Assembly: GCA_963921935.1 (NCBI GenBank)
Contig: OY998175.1
Span: 231,066,122 to 231,130,121, forward strand
Length of the DNA stretch: 64,000 nt
DNA from: Galeruca laticollis
Taxonomy: Eukaryota; Arthropoda; Insecta; Coleoptera; Chrysomelidae
Direction of reading: 5' to 3'
Position numbers and translations under genes: made by a program. A model generated the notes under the pieces. That model made no database searches. It was not told the origin of the DNA and saw only the letters and a program-made list of their open reading frames with translations. The stretch's first letter is position 1, and every line of letters starts with the position of its first letter. Below, piece by piece: positions 43,616 through 52,619 of the stretch.

Positions 43616-43784
43616 TTTCACTGTATCTTTTATCTATATAACTATATTTAATATGTACTGTCAAATGTATAATTTTCATTTTGCTTTTAATGTAATATGT
43701 ACTGTTTTTCTATTTGATGTAATATGTATATAAATACAAGTAATAAAACAATATTTATCTAACCTTGAAACTTGATTTTTTATC
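43616..43784. other. AT-rich intergenic spacer with 'AATAAAA' signal
   Basis: Between convergent genes. 'TAATAAAACAATA' near 43741 is a likely polyadenylation signal for the PolB-side genes. Confidence 0.4.
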
Positions 43785-44205
43785 CTAGCTCCTTCCCCAC
43801 AGGTTTTCAAGAATTTTTAACGTTATTACGTCGATTTGAAGTTTCATAAGTAGTACATGAGTAAGAAGTGCTCTGTTCCTGTTTAAATTGTGAATTTGGA
43901 ATTTTGTTGCCAAATATGCCTTTTCAGCAACATATGACGGTGATGCTTGAGGAAAATACCGATTTAGGTTAGTCTGTTTCCCATTTTGTTCTAACGCGAT
44001 ACGAATGTTCACCATCATGATCGTTTTCATTTACACTACATCGAGGTCGCTCTAATAGTTGAATAGTTGCAGGATTTAGAGTGCCATCTACAGGAAAATT
44101 TAATTTCTCTTGGAAATCTTTTAAAATCGATGACATATTCGTGATATCATGTTCCGACTTGTTAACATATCCAAATCTTTCGATAATTTACATCAATTTT
44201 CTCAG
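43785..44205 (-). pseudogene. Matrixin (matrix metalloproteinase) remnant in the Polinton
   Basis: Minus-strand reading from ~44205: 'IERFGYVNKSEHD', 'SSILKDFQEKLNFPVDGTLN', 'PATIQLLERPRCSVNE', then 'RVRTKW'. This is the matrixin prodomain: a peptidoglycan-binding-like helical unit followed by the cysteine switch (consensus PRCGxxD; Cys codon at 44038-44040). A stop at 43970-43972 and a frameshift lead into 43785-44003 ('RYFPQASPSYVAEKAY', 'LQIDVITLKILENL'), which fits the start of the catalytic domain weakly. The zinc-binding HExxHxxGxxH helix is absent, so the gene is truncated. The propeptide Cys would keep the protease latent until removed. Confidence 0.65.
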
Positions 44206-44354
44206 ATGTCACTAAAGGTAGAATTATTATTAATAGTAAAAGAAACATCCTTTACTTTCGATGTTCAATACTGATTCCAAATCAACATAAAAGTTTTCAT
44301 CATCAGCACTACTTGTGTTAGAGGTGAAATGAAACAAAGAATATTTTCATAATT

Positions 44355-45128
44355 TTATAATGTTAAATCATTGATTACATGGACTTTGTAATAGTACAGA
44401 TATTCTCTAAGTGCTCTTCCTATGAAACTGCTGTTGTCATAAGAATAAATATCACAAACAGTATACATTAATTCTAAACAATTGGAAAAGCCACATATTG
44501 GATTCGATATAAATGTTTTTAATAAATTAATGATATTATAATAAAAATCGCAAAAGTTCACTTTATTTAAAATTGAAATGTGATGTTGAAGCAAATTCTC
44601 ATGAACACGTTGAATTTCTACAACTTCTTCTTCATCGAGGAAAACTGTTACATCATCTTTCTGAATTTTCACAAATTTTTGATTATCATAAATAACTTTA
44701 GTTATTTGACAAAAATCTTGGTACAACATGATGGGATTAGAATCTACAACATCATCATCTGGAGAATTGAAGAATAACTCGTTACTTTTATGCAGCACTT
44801 CTATGATCTCATCCCATTCTAAAGTATTGAATGACATTTTTAAAGGTTCCACGATAAACGATGATAAAATGATGGCAGGTGCAAAAGGTCTGGCAGGACT
44901 CAGGCAACATCCAACTTCAAATCGATGACCAACATTGAAAACTGTATGCAATAAATAATGTCTTTCTTTTCTTATTGCAATTTCATAATTAAGTACAATT
45001 TGATCTAAATCACGATCATAATTTGGTTCTTCATCATAACTACTATTATCACTACATGACATTGTAACACTATAATACCCAGAATCGTGACTACTCATTA
45101 TGATGACTTCTAAACTAATGTCGATCAA
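44355..45128 (-). CDS. Uncharacterised Polinton protein, ~250 aa
   Basis: An intact 257-residue frame; the Met at residue 11 ('MSSHDSGYYSV') is the more likely start (45098). An acidic N-terminus is followed by 'FEVGCCLSPARPFAPAIIL' and helical segments ('FYYNIINLLKTFI'). Proteins of this size with a 'F.VGC.L' phrase occur beside integrase in arthropod Mavericks. No catalytic motif is recognised. It shares its strand and tight spacing with integrase (56 bases), suggesting a common late transcription block. Confidence 0.6.
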   Translation of the reverse strand: MIDISLEVIIMSSHDSGYYSVTMSCSDNSSYDEEPNYDRDLDQIVLNYEIAIRKERHYLLHTVFNVGHRFEVGCCLSPARPFAPAIILSSFIVEPLKMSFNTLEWDEIIEVLHKSNELFFNSPDDDVVDSNPIMLYQDFCQITKVIYDNQKFVKIQKDDVTVFLDEEEVVEIQRVHENLLQHHISILNKVNFCDFYYNIINLLKTFISNPICGFSNCLELMYTVCDIYSYDNSSFIGRALREYLYYYKVHVINDLTL

Positions 45129-45183
45129 TTTATATGTTTATCTCTGTCCTCCACTCAATTAAAGTTGATTGGTTGCTGGTGAT

Positions 45184-46107
45184 CTATACTACTACATCAT
45201 CAGTGTTAATCCAACTGTTATGTTTTTCATCTAATCCTAACCATTTAACGTACATTTTGTTACGTCTCCTCTTCAACACCTTTTCAACGAGATAAATGTG
45301 GGGATTTTTGGTTTTTTGTAATTCTTCTTCATAGAAACAACCTCTAATAGGCGATCCAGTCATATCTTCTATCAAATACGTTACAGGATTCGTTATTTTG
45401 ACTTTCGTAATTTTGAATAGTTCAGTTGTAAAATTGGGAGTGTAACCTTTTTCAAAAGCATGTTTCGCTTTACTTATTCGCACAATATCTCCCACATTTA
45501 ATTTTCTGGGTCCGGCGATTTTCAAATAACTGAATTTCTTATTTAAAATCAATTTTTCGTTACTTCGATTCACCTCTTATGGTTTGTATCCAGTTTTACT
45601 ATGTTTTGTGTCGTTGTATTCCTTTGTGATTTGAGGTAAAATATCGATCCATTGGTATTTCCCAATTAAGCTGAAATGTTTATAGAGTTCCGTTTTGATC
45701 GTTCTAATAACTCTTTCTGCAATTGCAGCTTTCTTCGTACTAAATGTACTATAATGATTGATATTATGTTTTTTCATTAGAGATTTGAATTTACTATTGT
45801 AAAATTCCGTTCCCTGATCTGATTGTAGATTTTTTGGTGTTCGACTCCTGATAATACTCGAAAATGCTCGTGTTATTTCTTCGGCTGTATTCGTCTTGAG
45901 TGGACGAGTCCACATGAATTTCGAGAAACAATCGATAACCACCAAAATCATTTTAAATCCTTTATTATGCTTTGCATAAGGTCTCATTTCGGCTAAATCC
46001 ATTTGCCATAAGTCATCAAGACCTTTGATTATTGTTCGTCGACGTGGATAATTTCGTCGAATCGGTTTATGCAATTCTTTAACAAGTTGAATCCTGTCTG
46101 CAGACAT
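45184..46107 (-). pseudogene. Polinton integrase with chromodomain
   Basis: Retroviral-type core with D37 ('WQMDLAEM'), D97 ('QSDQGTEFYN') and E131 ('ERVIRTIKTE') in the 45577-46107 part. One in-frame TAA (45577-45579) follows 'KTGYKP'. After it the same frame continues 'RSNEKLILNKKFSYLKIAG', an SH3-like 'LNVGDIVRI' and a C-terminal chromodomain ('YLVEKVLKRRRNKMYVKWLG', ~residues 91-120 of that part). Integrase joins the TIR ends to host DNA with a 6-base duplication. The zinc-binding N-terminus seems short or missing upstream of 46107. Apart from the single stop, the gene is well preserved. Confidence 0.93.
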
Positions 46108-46137
46108 GATGTATAGTGAACAAAGAAGGTTATTTTG

Positions 46138-46175
<38 letters not shown>
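46138..46175. repeat. (TA)n microsatellite
   Basis: About 18 TA units between the integrase and the next Polinton gene. Confidence 0.95.
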
Positions 46176-46177
<2 letters not shown>

Positions 46178-46187
46178 TAAAGGTCAA

Positions 46188-46856
46188 TTATTGTTCTTCT
46201 TCTAAATTACACTGTACGAGAAGATCCATACAAAAATAATCTCTACTACCCAATTTGAATTCTATGCTATCGTTCTTCTTTATGTTAAGGTCGTTTAACT
46301 GTTGATACTGATATTCCATATTATTCTTCAATAAAACGCTGCCATCAGAAGCATAATGTTTACAATTTTCAATTTTACAATCATAAGGGAATACAAAAGC
46401 CGTACCTTCCGTATCCAAAACGTAAAAGTTCTTGTTGAATTTCTTCGTGCCCCTAAAGCTGATTAGACACTTTGTGTGATACTTTTCTGCGAATTGGTGT
46501 ATCTGTCTGCTGATATTTGTCGATGAAACGAGATTATCGACATATGATTTTATCGGAATGTTTGTATTGAGAGTAGCAATCCTTGAATCATAGTTTCTAT
46601 GTATTTCATCCAATGTATCTTTCATTTTTTTGTCAAGTATGTTTACTATGAATTTTCTATTTGATTCTTTTGCATTTTCTACATACTTTTGAGTTGATCC
46701 ATTATTTATCAAGGATTTTATTTTATCATTTATTAGCTGAATACTTGTGTTCAACGACAATTGAGCTATTTCGATTTTTTTAAATCGTGCTTCGAGATTT
46801 GTATCATACTTCTTTTTATATGCGTCAGAATGTCGACCAAACTCGTCGAGACTCAT
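46188..46856 (-). CDS. Polinton virion-type protein, coiled coil, unknown function
   Basis: The frame opens at 46871, but the Met at residue 6 ('MSLDEFGRHSDAY', 46856) is the likely start; 'MSL..FGRH' is a recurrent N-terminus in Maverick proteins. Residues ~25-120 are coiled coil. The C-terminal third is beta-rich ('CLISFRGTKKFNKNFYVLDT', 'SIEFKLGSRDYF'). The order N-terminal tag, coiled stalk and beta head would suit a surface fibre or attachment-like protein, but this is inference only. It is intact. Confidence 0.6.
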   Translation of the reverse strand: MSLDEFGRHSDAYKKKYDTNLEARFKKIEIAQLSLNTSIQLINDKIKSLINNGSTQKYVENAKESNRKFIVNILDKKMKDTLDEIHRNYDSRIATLNTNIPIKSYVDNLVSSTNISRQIHQFAEKYHTKCLISFRGTKKFNKNFYVLDTEGTAFVFPYDCKIENCKHYASDGSVLLKNNMEYQYQQLNDLNIKKNDSIEFKLGSRDYFCMDLLVQCNLEEEQ

Positions 46857-46885
46857 TTTGAAAATGAACATAAATCAATCGATGG

Positions 46886-47053
46886 TTAATGTATATAATC
46901 GGCTTCACGAAGTTTATGTATAATGGCAACAATCTCATTATCATTGGAAGTGTTACCTGCATCCTTGGAAGCTATTAACTCTCTAAGTCTTTCAACAATC
47001 TCGTTTACATCGTCCCAGTGAACGTACTCTATATCTTTATCATTATAGGTCAT
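46886..47053 (-). CDS. Small acidic Polinton protein (55 aa)
   Basis: ATG at 47051-47053, stop at 46886-46888. The sequence contains 'DDVNEIVERLRELIASKDAG' and 'NEIVAIIHKLREADYIH'. Short helical proteins with 'L+xLxASxxAGNTxxxNEIxxIIxxLR' are typical of arthropod Mavericks. The start overlaps the stop of the upstream gene (47043-47045), as in tightly packed viral-like gene blocks. Function unknown. Confidence 0.65.
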   Translation of the reverse strand: MTYNDKDIEYVHWDDVNEIVERLRELIASKDAGNTSNDNEIVAIIHKLREADYIH

Positions 47054-47726
47054 GATGTTGATCAGGTAATCCTTTACCTTCGATGTTAGTGGTAGTGTTT
47101 CGTCTTATAATAAATTGCTTTTTAATAATATTAATATACTTCCACCGCTGAGAACCTTTTAGTGTTCTATCTTTTTTTAAATGAACCCCCGTTCGTTCCA
47201 ATAATATTTTGTATGTAGGTAAATCATCTTCGGTATATTGGGCATGTTGGTAGAAAAGTAATTGGTAAAGATTGAATAGATGAGGCTTTTACTTGATGAA
47301 GATCCATACTGAACGATGAAATAAAACAATATATTTTGTTTAAATCTTCATATATTTGAACTAATGTTCAATTTAAACTTGTTGACGCGTTTCACTAACA
47401 CAGTAGCTTTGTCAAAACGAATGAAGGTAAAATATAAAAATGTCTTAATATATACAGTGCTAAATCTATTTACTAAGGTTAACAATGGTATTAAAAGATA
47501 TTACCTGGAAATTCATTCAATACAAACATTCCTAAACTATCTTCTAGGTAAAGAGGTTCAATAAAGGAGACTGATTGATATCTATTTGGTCGTTAAGGAG
47601 ATTACCTGAATATTTAATTTTGTTAATCTCTAGAGCTTCTAATAAATTTAAACTAAAGGATTTACCGACTACATGGAGAATTTTTAAATTTGGGTCGAAA
47701 ATGTGTTGGTTTTCTAATAAATGATT

Positions 47727-48287
47727 TTAATAGTTAGAATCTAATTTTTTGTTGTCATAGCTACGTTTGTGTTCCGAAATTCTAGTTTTAAAATTTCTAA
47801 AAGTTCTACCGATATAAATTTTATCACAATTGTCATTACCACATTTTAATTTATAAACTCCTGATTTGTTTAATTTTGAAGATTTAGATTTATTATTTTT
47901 AATGAATTTGGATAAATTGTGATCAGTTTTAAAGGAAATATTCATGTCTAAAGTTTCTAAAAATGATTTAATTTTTAAGGATGGTGTTCCAAAGTATGTT
48001 AAGCTTTTAAATTGTCTATTATTTTTATCTGAAGGGAATACTTGTTCTAAAGTCTGTTTTTTTATCTTTTTATTTATGATATTGTCAATTAAATTTGGAT
48101 CGTAATTATTATTAACTGCTATTTGTTTTATGATATTTAATTCTTTGGTATAATTATTAATATTTAATGGGACTGTTAAGAGTCTGTGTATCATACTATT
48201 GAAAGCTGCTAGTTTATGACTGAATGGGTGGACCGAACTATTATGAATTGTAATATCTGTATGTGATGGTTTATGAAATATAGAAAA
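47727..48287 (-). pseudogene. PLE-2 left copy: RT C-terminus and GIY-YIG domain
   Basis: Minus-strand frame ('MIHRLLTVPLNINNYTKELN', 'NNYDPNLIDNIINKKIK') leads into GIY-YIG: 'GVYKLKCGNDNCDKIYIGRT', 'RISEHKRSYDNKK'. The RT catalytic motifs are missing. It stops at 'LDSNY' where a nonsense codon replaces the next residue; the right copy continues 'SNHLLENQH'. Related to, but clearly diverged from, PLE-1. Confidence 0.85.
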
Positions 48288-48872
48288 ATGAATATTAATA
48301 ATTATACCAAAGAATTAAATATCATAAAACAAATAGCAGTTAATAATAATTACGATCCAAATTTAATTGACAATATCATAAATAAAAAGATAAAAAAACA
48401 GACTTTAGAACAAGTATTCCCTTCAGATAAAAATAATAGACAATTTAAAAGCTTAACATACTTTGGAACACCATCCTTAAAAATTAAATCATTTTTAGAA
48501 ACTTTAGACATGAATATTTCCTTTAAAACTGATCACAATTTATCCAAATTCATTAAAAATAATAAATCTAAATCTTCAAAATTAAACAAATCAGGAGTTT
48601 ATAAATTAAAATGTGGTAATGACAATTGTGATAAAATTTATATCGGTAGAACTTTTAGAAATTTTAAAACTAGAATTTCGGAACACAAACGTAGCTATCA
48701 CAACAAAAAATTAGATTCTAACTATTCAAATCATTTATTAGAAAACCAACACATTTTCGACCCAAATTTTGAAATTCTCCATGTAGTCGGTAAATCCTTC
48801 AGTTTAAATTTATTAGAAGCCCTAGAGATTAACAAAAATAAAATTCAGGTAATCTCCTTAACGACCAAATAG
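48288..48872 (+). pseudogene. PLE-2 right copy: RT C-terminus and GIY-YIG domain
   Basis: A plus-strand copy of the same segment, open to 48872: 'NINNYTKELNIIKQIAVNNN', 'GVYKLKCGNDNCDKIYIGRT', 'SNHLLENQHIFDPNFEILHV', 'LNLLEALEINKNK'. This is the intact Penelope C-terminus, including the Glu ('LLEALEI') usual for GIY-YIG nucleases. No RT is present. Confidence 0.85.
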
Positions 48873-49639
48873 ATATCAATCAGTCTCCTTTATTGAACCT
48901 CTTTACCTAGAAGATAGCTTAGGTATGTTTGTAGTGAATGAATTTCCAGGTAATATCTTTTAATACCATTGTTAACCTTAGTAAATAGATTTAGCACTGT
49001 ATATATTAAGACATTTTCATATTTTACCTTCATTCGTTTTGACAAAGCTACTGTGTTAGTGAAACGCGTCAACAAGTTTAAATTGAACATTAGTTCAAAT
49101 ATATGAAGATTTAAACAAAATATATTGTTTTATTTCATCGTTTAATTGGTAAAGACCTGGAGTAGCAGGTATTCTATCCCATCCTTTATCTCCTTCTACG
49201 AATATATCTCCGTTTTTTGCGTCAAAGTTTATGCGTTTATTCCCCAGAGTCCACTGATCGTTTTCAGCACTATACTTTGGACCGCACAAATCATCGATTT
49301 GTGAGTCTTCGTTAAAGAAATCGATGACACATCGTCGACCCATTGTAGGATATTGTTCGATGTACTCTTTGACTGTTCGTGGTGAGAAATGTTCACTAGT
49401 ATTCACTTGAGGTTCACCATCATCATCCGTAAATACTGATTCATTTTTCGAATCATAACTGTATAATTCTTCATCACTGATAAAATTGGGAACATGTTCT
49501 TTTTTCTCTTTAGATGATGTGGGCTGTGGTGGTGGTGGTGGTGGAGGTAGGGTTGCTGTAATCTGCTTGTTTGTCTTAGATGTATTCATTATATTTACGA
49601 TATCTTTGAGTGGATTAGATATATGTTTGAAAATTCTAT

Positions 49640-49744
49640 TTAGTGTTCAGTTTTGTTCAGTTTAAATGATAAATACTTTTTTCTAATAATTCGTTTCAGA
49701 TCTGCAATTTTTCGTTTTCGCACAGCGTCTGCATCAGATGACAT
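49640..49744 (-). CDS. Very small basic Polinton protein (34 aa)
   Basis: ATG at 49742-49744 (a second ATG is just upstream at 49747), stop at 49640-49642. Basic helix 'DAVRKRKIADLKRIIRKKYL'. It sits between the PY-type gene and the ATPase on the same strand, where Mavericks often have a tiny basic ORF. It could be chance, but the position and composition fit. Confidence 0.4.
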   Translation of the reverse strand: MSSDADAVRKRKIADLKRIIRKKYLSFKLNKTEH

Positions 49745-49774
49745 CATAATGAAAAATGAATGGTTAAATAATTA

Positions 49775-50350
49775 TTATATTTTTATATACATATCGAATC
49801 CTTTACGATATCTACCATCTTGTAAATCAAAGTCTTTAACAATAACCAAAGCGCCATATTTATCATTCCAGCATTCAGAGCACATTTTCTTGAATTGTTC
49901 AAATGACATGTCGGGGGAAACGTGTTCGATGAAGGCATGTTTAAGGTTAATTTCATCCTGTTTAAACATTACAATCATATTGCAGTTATCACGTATTAGC
50001 TGCTTTGGTATTTTCGAATAAGTCTGACATAGGTAGAAGACATCAATACTTCTGTGCCTACACATGGAAAAATATTCTTGAATTCTTTGTTGTTTGTCGC
50101 ATGACAAATCGTCAAAAATGAAAATCGAATTCGGTTTGGATTGTGTAGGACTTACAATTTCATCGTTTTCTTTAAACGGATAATATCCCACACCTTTTAC
50201 ACCAGTCAATACTTCTTCGAGCAGTTGGTATTTTGGTTGATATAGAGATTTAGAATTTGCTTGCCTTGTTTTGTGCATTACAATCGACCGGATCAACGTA
50301 CTCATGTCGATGGTCCGGTTAGCTCACAACGCAACTGTCATGCATGTAAT
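49775..50350 (-). pseudogene. Polinton genome-packaging ATPase (FtsK/A32-like)
   Basis: Walker B is clear ('NSIFIFDDLSCDKQQRIQEY'; near 50110-50130), followed by the sensor region 'DVFYLCQTYSKIPKQLIRDN' and 'MSFEQFKKMCSECWNDKYGA', the usual C-terminus of Maverick ATPases. The upstream sequence on the minus strand (about 50350-50300) keeps only 'LTGPS' and 'STLIRSIV' of the P-loop in different frames. The central Gly-Lys of Walker A is missing, so ATP binding is lost. It would have pumped DNA into the capsid. It is divergent from the penton gene, sharing a ~90-base intergenic promoter region. Confidence 0.88.
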
Positions 50351-50429
50351 TATTATTTGAAAAAATAAAATTGTTTTTTCTAATCTAGTAATATTATTTA
50401 AATACACCACTCCCATAAACATCACAGTC

Positions 50430-51146
50430 ATGTCTCAACTGTTGAACTTAACGTCCACATCGAATGAATTCTCCTTCACTCCTCCCACACCGATAATATT
50501 GAAACCTGAAAAAGAATACTTTATTGGTGTGTTGGGGCTTCATTCGTATCATTCTATACCGAATATCGATGGTGAGAAATTTTATTTCTACAATAAAAAT
50601 GATCGTAAGAAAGGACTCATCACCATTAACTTCCCGTCAGGATGTTACGAAATCACAGATATTGAAGCTTATCTCATCGATCAATTCAAATTGAAGACGG
50701 ATACAACTGTGGCCGATATATCTTTGAAGCACGACAACAACACTCTTCAGTGTGAAATATACAGTCGACAGCACGCCATCGATTTTGAATACTCTGATAG
50801 TTTGAGTAAAATACTAGGATTTTCTCCAAAGATACTAGATCCTGGTAAAGTCCACCGTTCCGATCTACCTGTTAACATTTGTAAAATATCAACTTTACTA
50901 TTCGATTGCAATATTGCTGAAGGATCGTTTGACGGAGATAAGCCTGCTCATACAATATTCAGTTTCCCAATTACAGTGGACCCTGGTTATGCAATCAACG
51001 AACGACCGAACAATCCGATTCACTTAGCTGTGAGCAGCACAAACGAAATCACCAACATCACCGTAAGAGTGTTGAATCAAGATCTCGAACCAGTAAATTT
51101 TCGAGGAGAAAAAAGCACGTTACTTTTACATCTATTGGAACGTTAA
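50430..51146 (+). CDS. Polinton minor capsid (penton) protein
   Basis: An intact 238-residue frame from ATG 50430. Family phrases in order: 'PTPIILKPEKEYFIGVLGL', 'SIPNIDG', 'INFPSGCYEITDIEAYL', 'DISLKHDNNTLQCEI', 'ILGFSPKILDPGKVHRSDLP', 'HTIFSFP', 'ITNITVRVLNQDLEPVNFRG'. This is the single-jelly-roll penton of Polintons that would occupy capsid vertices. It is the first gene of the rightward capsid block, and its stop overlaps the next ATG (TTAATGG). Confidence 0.9.
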   Translation: MSQLLNLTSTSNEFSFTPPTPIILKPEKEYFIGVLGLHSYHSIPNIDGEKFYFYNKNDRKKGLITINFPSGCYEITDIEAYLIDQFKLKTDTTVADISLKHDNNTLQCEIYSRQHAIDFEYSDSLSKILGFSPKILDPGKVHRSDLPVNICKISTLLFDCNIAEGSFDGDKPAHTIFSFPITVDPGYAINERPNNPIHLAVSSTNEITNITVRVLNQDLEPVNFRGEKSTLLLHLLER

Positions 51147-51328
51147 TGGGTCTACTTATCAAAAACGACTATTATAAAAGTCCCTCATCATCTACAACAA
51201 AATTAGTCTCTTGCAGATCGTTCAAAAGAACGAAGCTTCATCTAACTCCTGCAAATCGGGCGTTTCTCAAAGCAATCGGATTGAAGTTGAAGAAGAATGA
51301 CACTAAAAAGAAAGTACGTGCGTTCTGA
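51146..51328 (+). CDS. Small basic protein between penton and major capsid
   Basis: 60 residues, ATG overlapping the penton stop. A basic C-terminal half ends 'LTPANRAFLKAIGLKLKKND'; 'LTxxNxxFLKxxGxxL' is typical of the short ORF found between penton and major capsid genes in Mavericks. It overlaps the major capsid start by 32 bases in another frame. It may be a small core or cement protein; function unknown. Confidence 0.65.
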   Translation: MGLLIKNDYYKSPSSSTTKLVSCRSFKRTKLHLTPANRAFLKAIGLKLKKNDTKKKVRAF

Positions 51329-52574
51329 TAGGACACCACCATCAACGAAAATATCTTCGATATTTGACCTTTACCGAGATACACAATATGAAGAGTCGAT
51401 AAGAAAAGAAGATTTTCACACCTATGTTCCTTATGTGAAATCATTCAATAACAGCGATTCTGTGGAATTTGACATCCAACAAACTGACGTATTTTTTCTC
51501 ATGTACGAAACTCAACTTGAAATTAAGGGAAAATTAGAAGTTAGTGGCGGAGGAGGACATGTTAATCTAACGCCAAATTGCGGTGCATTCCTCTTCGATT
51601 CTTGTTCCTACATTCAAAGTGGAAAGGAAAAAGAAATAGTACGAGATCCCGGTATAGTAAGTACCGCAAGAAGTTTGTTGTGTTATAATCCACAATCGAA
51701 AGAAATGGCTTTAGCTGGCTGGAATTATCCCAATAAACCGCTATTGAATGATGTTGATAAATCGTTTAGTTTGTTGATTCCTCTAAAACACATTTTCAAT
51801 GTATTCAATGACTATACTAAAATCACATATGGAAAACAAACTTTTCGATTCATACGTGCTCGTCATGATAACGATGCTGTAATAGTAAATGAAGTAACAA
51901 CAGGTACTACGACATCTAACACCACAATAAAGTTTGTTATAGATAGCATGGCATTGAAAGTTAAACACGTCTATCCTAACGATGAAATAAAATTACGTAT
52001 GATGGAGCAAATAAAAAGTGATCGATCAATATTCATTCCGTTCAGAAAATGGGAACTTTGTGTATTGCCTACGTTAACGAAAGACGCTAAAAATGAGATT
52101 TGGTCAGTTAAAACGAGCTCGTCTGTCGAGAGACCTCGATATGTTATCGTATGCTTTCAAATAGATAGACGCAACAAGAAGACAAACGATCCTTCGCAAT
52201 TCGATCACTTGAACACCAACAATGTAAGATTGGCTTTGAACGGAGATTTTTGGCCCACCGAACGATTAAAGATGGATTTCAGAAAAAACGACTATACTCT
52301 TGCCTATCATAATTACGCCTCATTCTATAGAAGCTATACCAATTCCAGCATAGTACATCCAACATTGGACTATAAAGCATTCAAAGATCGTGCTCTCTTT
52401 GTCATAGACTGTTCCAAACAGGAGGAGGGTATGAGGGCATCGACAGTTGATATAAAAGTGGAAATTGAAGTAGGTGTAGGATTACCTGCAAATACTAGAG
52501 CATATTGTATAATTATACATGACTGTTTATTGGAGTATTACCCCCTAACGGAAATTATCAAAACGATCATATAA
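51297..52574 (+). CDS. Polinton major capsid protein (double jelly roll)
   Basis: An intact 425-residue frame. Family marks: 'SSIFDLYRDTQYEESIRKED' near the N-terminus, 'LTPNCGAFLFDSCSYIQSGK', 'DPGIVSTARSLLCYNPQSKE', 'SFSLLIPLKHIFNVFNDYTK', 'RPRYVIVCFQIDRR', 'NVRLALNGDFWPTERLKMDF' and a C-terminal acidic beta segment. Length is a little short of many family members but all core strands seem to be present. It would form the hexameric (pseudo) capsomers of an icosahedral particle. With the penton gene, this capsid block is the best-preserved part of the element. Confidence 0.93.
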   Translation: MTLKRKYVRSDRTPPSTKISSIFDLYRDTQYEESIRKEDFHTYVPYVKSFNNSDSVEFDIQQTDVFFLMYETQLEIKGKLEVSGGGGHVNLTPNCGAFLFDSCSYIQSGKEKEIVRDPGIVSTARSLLCYNPQSKEMALAGWNYPNKPLLNDVDKSFSLLIPLKHIFNVFNDYTKITYGKQTFRFIRARHDNDAVIVNEVTTGTTTSNTTIKFVIDSMALKVKHVYPNDEIKLRMMEQIKSDRSIFIPFRKWELCVLPTLTKDAKNEIWSVKTSSSVERPRYVIVCFQIDRRNKKTNDPSQFDHLNTNNVRLALNGDFWPTERLKMDFRKNDYTLAYHNYASFYRSYTNSSIVHPTLDYKAFKDRALFVIDCSKQEEGMRASTVDIKVEIEVGVGLPANTRAYCIIIHDCLLEYYPLTEIIKTII

Positions 52575-52619
52575 TACCAGTGTTGAAATACACAGCGAGA
52601 CAGTTACAAATAAACCACG

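Larger units (their letters stand above)
47314..49140. mobile_element. PLE-2: head-to-head pair of truncated Penelope 3' ends
   Basis: 47314-48287 is a minus-strand Penelope 3' piece and 48288-49140 is a plus-strand copy of the same piece. They are near-identical and share outer ends 'CGATGAAATAAAACAATATA'. 48171-48287 is extra sequence present only in the left copy. The arrangement, two 3' ends facing outward and joined inside their coding regions, matches the paired partial copies typical of Penelope insertions. Confidence 0.88.
47043..49589 (-). pseudogene. Polinton 'PY'-type protein gene, split by PLE-2
   Basis: The N-terminal part (49589 down to ~49140) has a Pro-rich tract ('ATLPPPPPPPQP'), acidic stretches, and 'DNDQWTLGNK'-like text ending 'IPATPGLYQLN'. 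The C-terminal part (about 47290 down to 47043) reads 'LFNLYQLLFYQHAQYTED', 'YKILLERTGVHLKKDRT', 'KYINIIKKQF', stop. The 'TPGLY.L' plus 'Y..IL..T.AH' pair is standard for this conserved Maverick protein. The PLE-2 insertion separates the halves. Function not known; probably structural. Confidence 0.75.
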
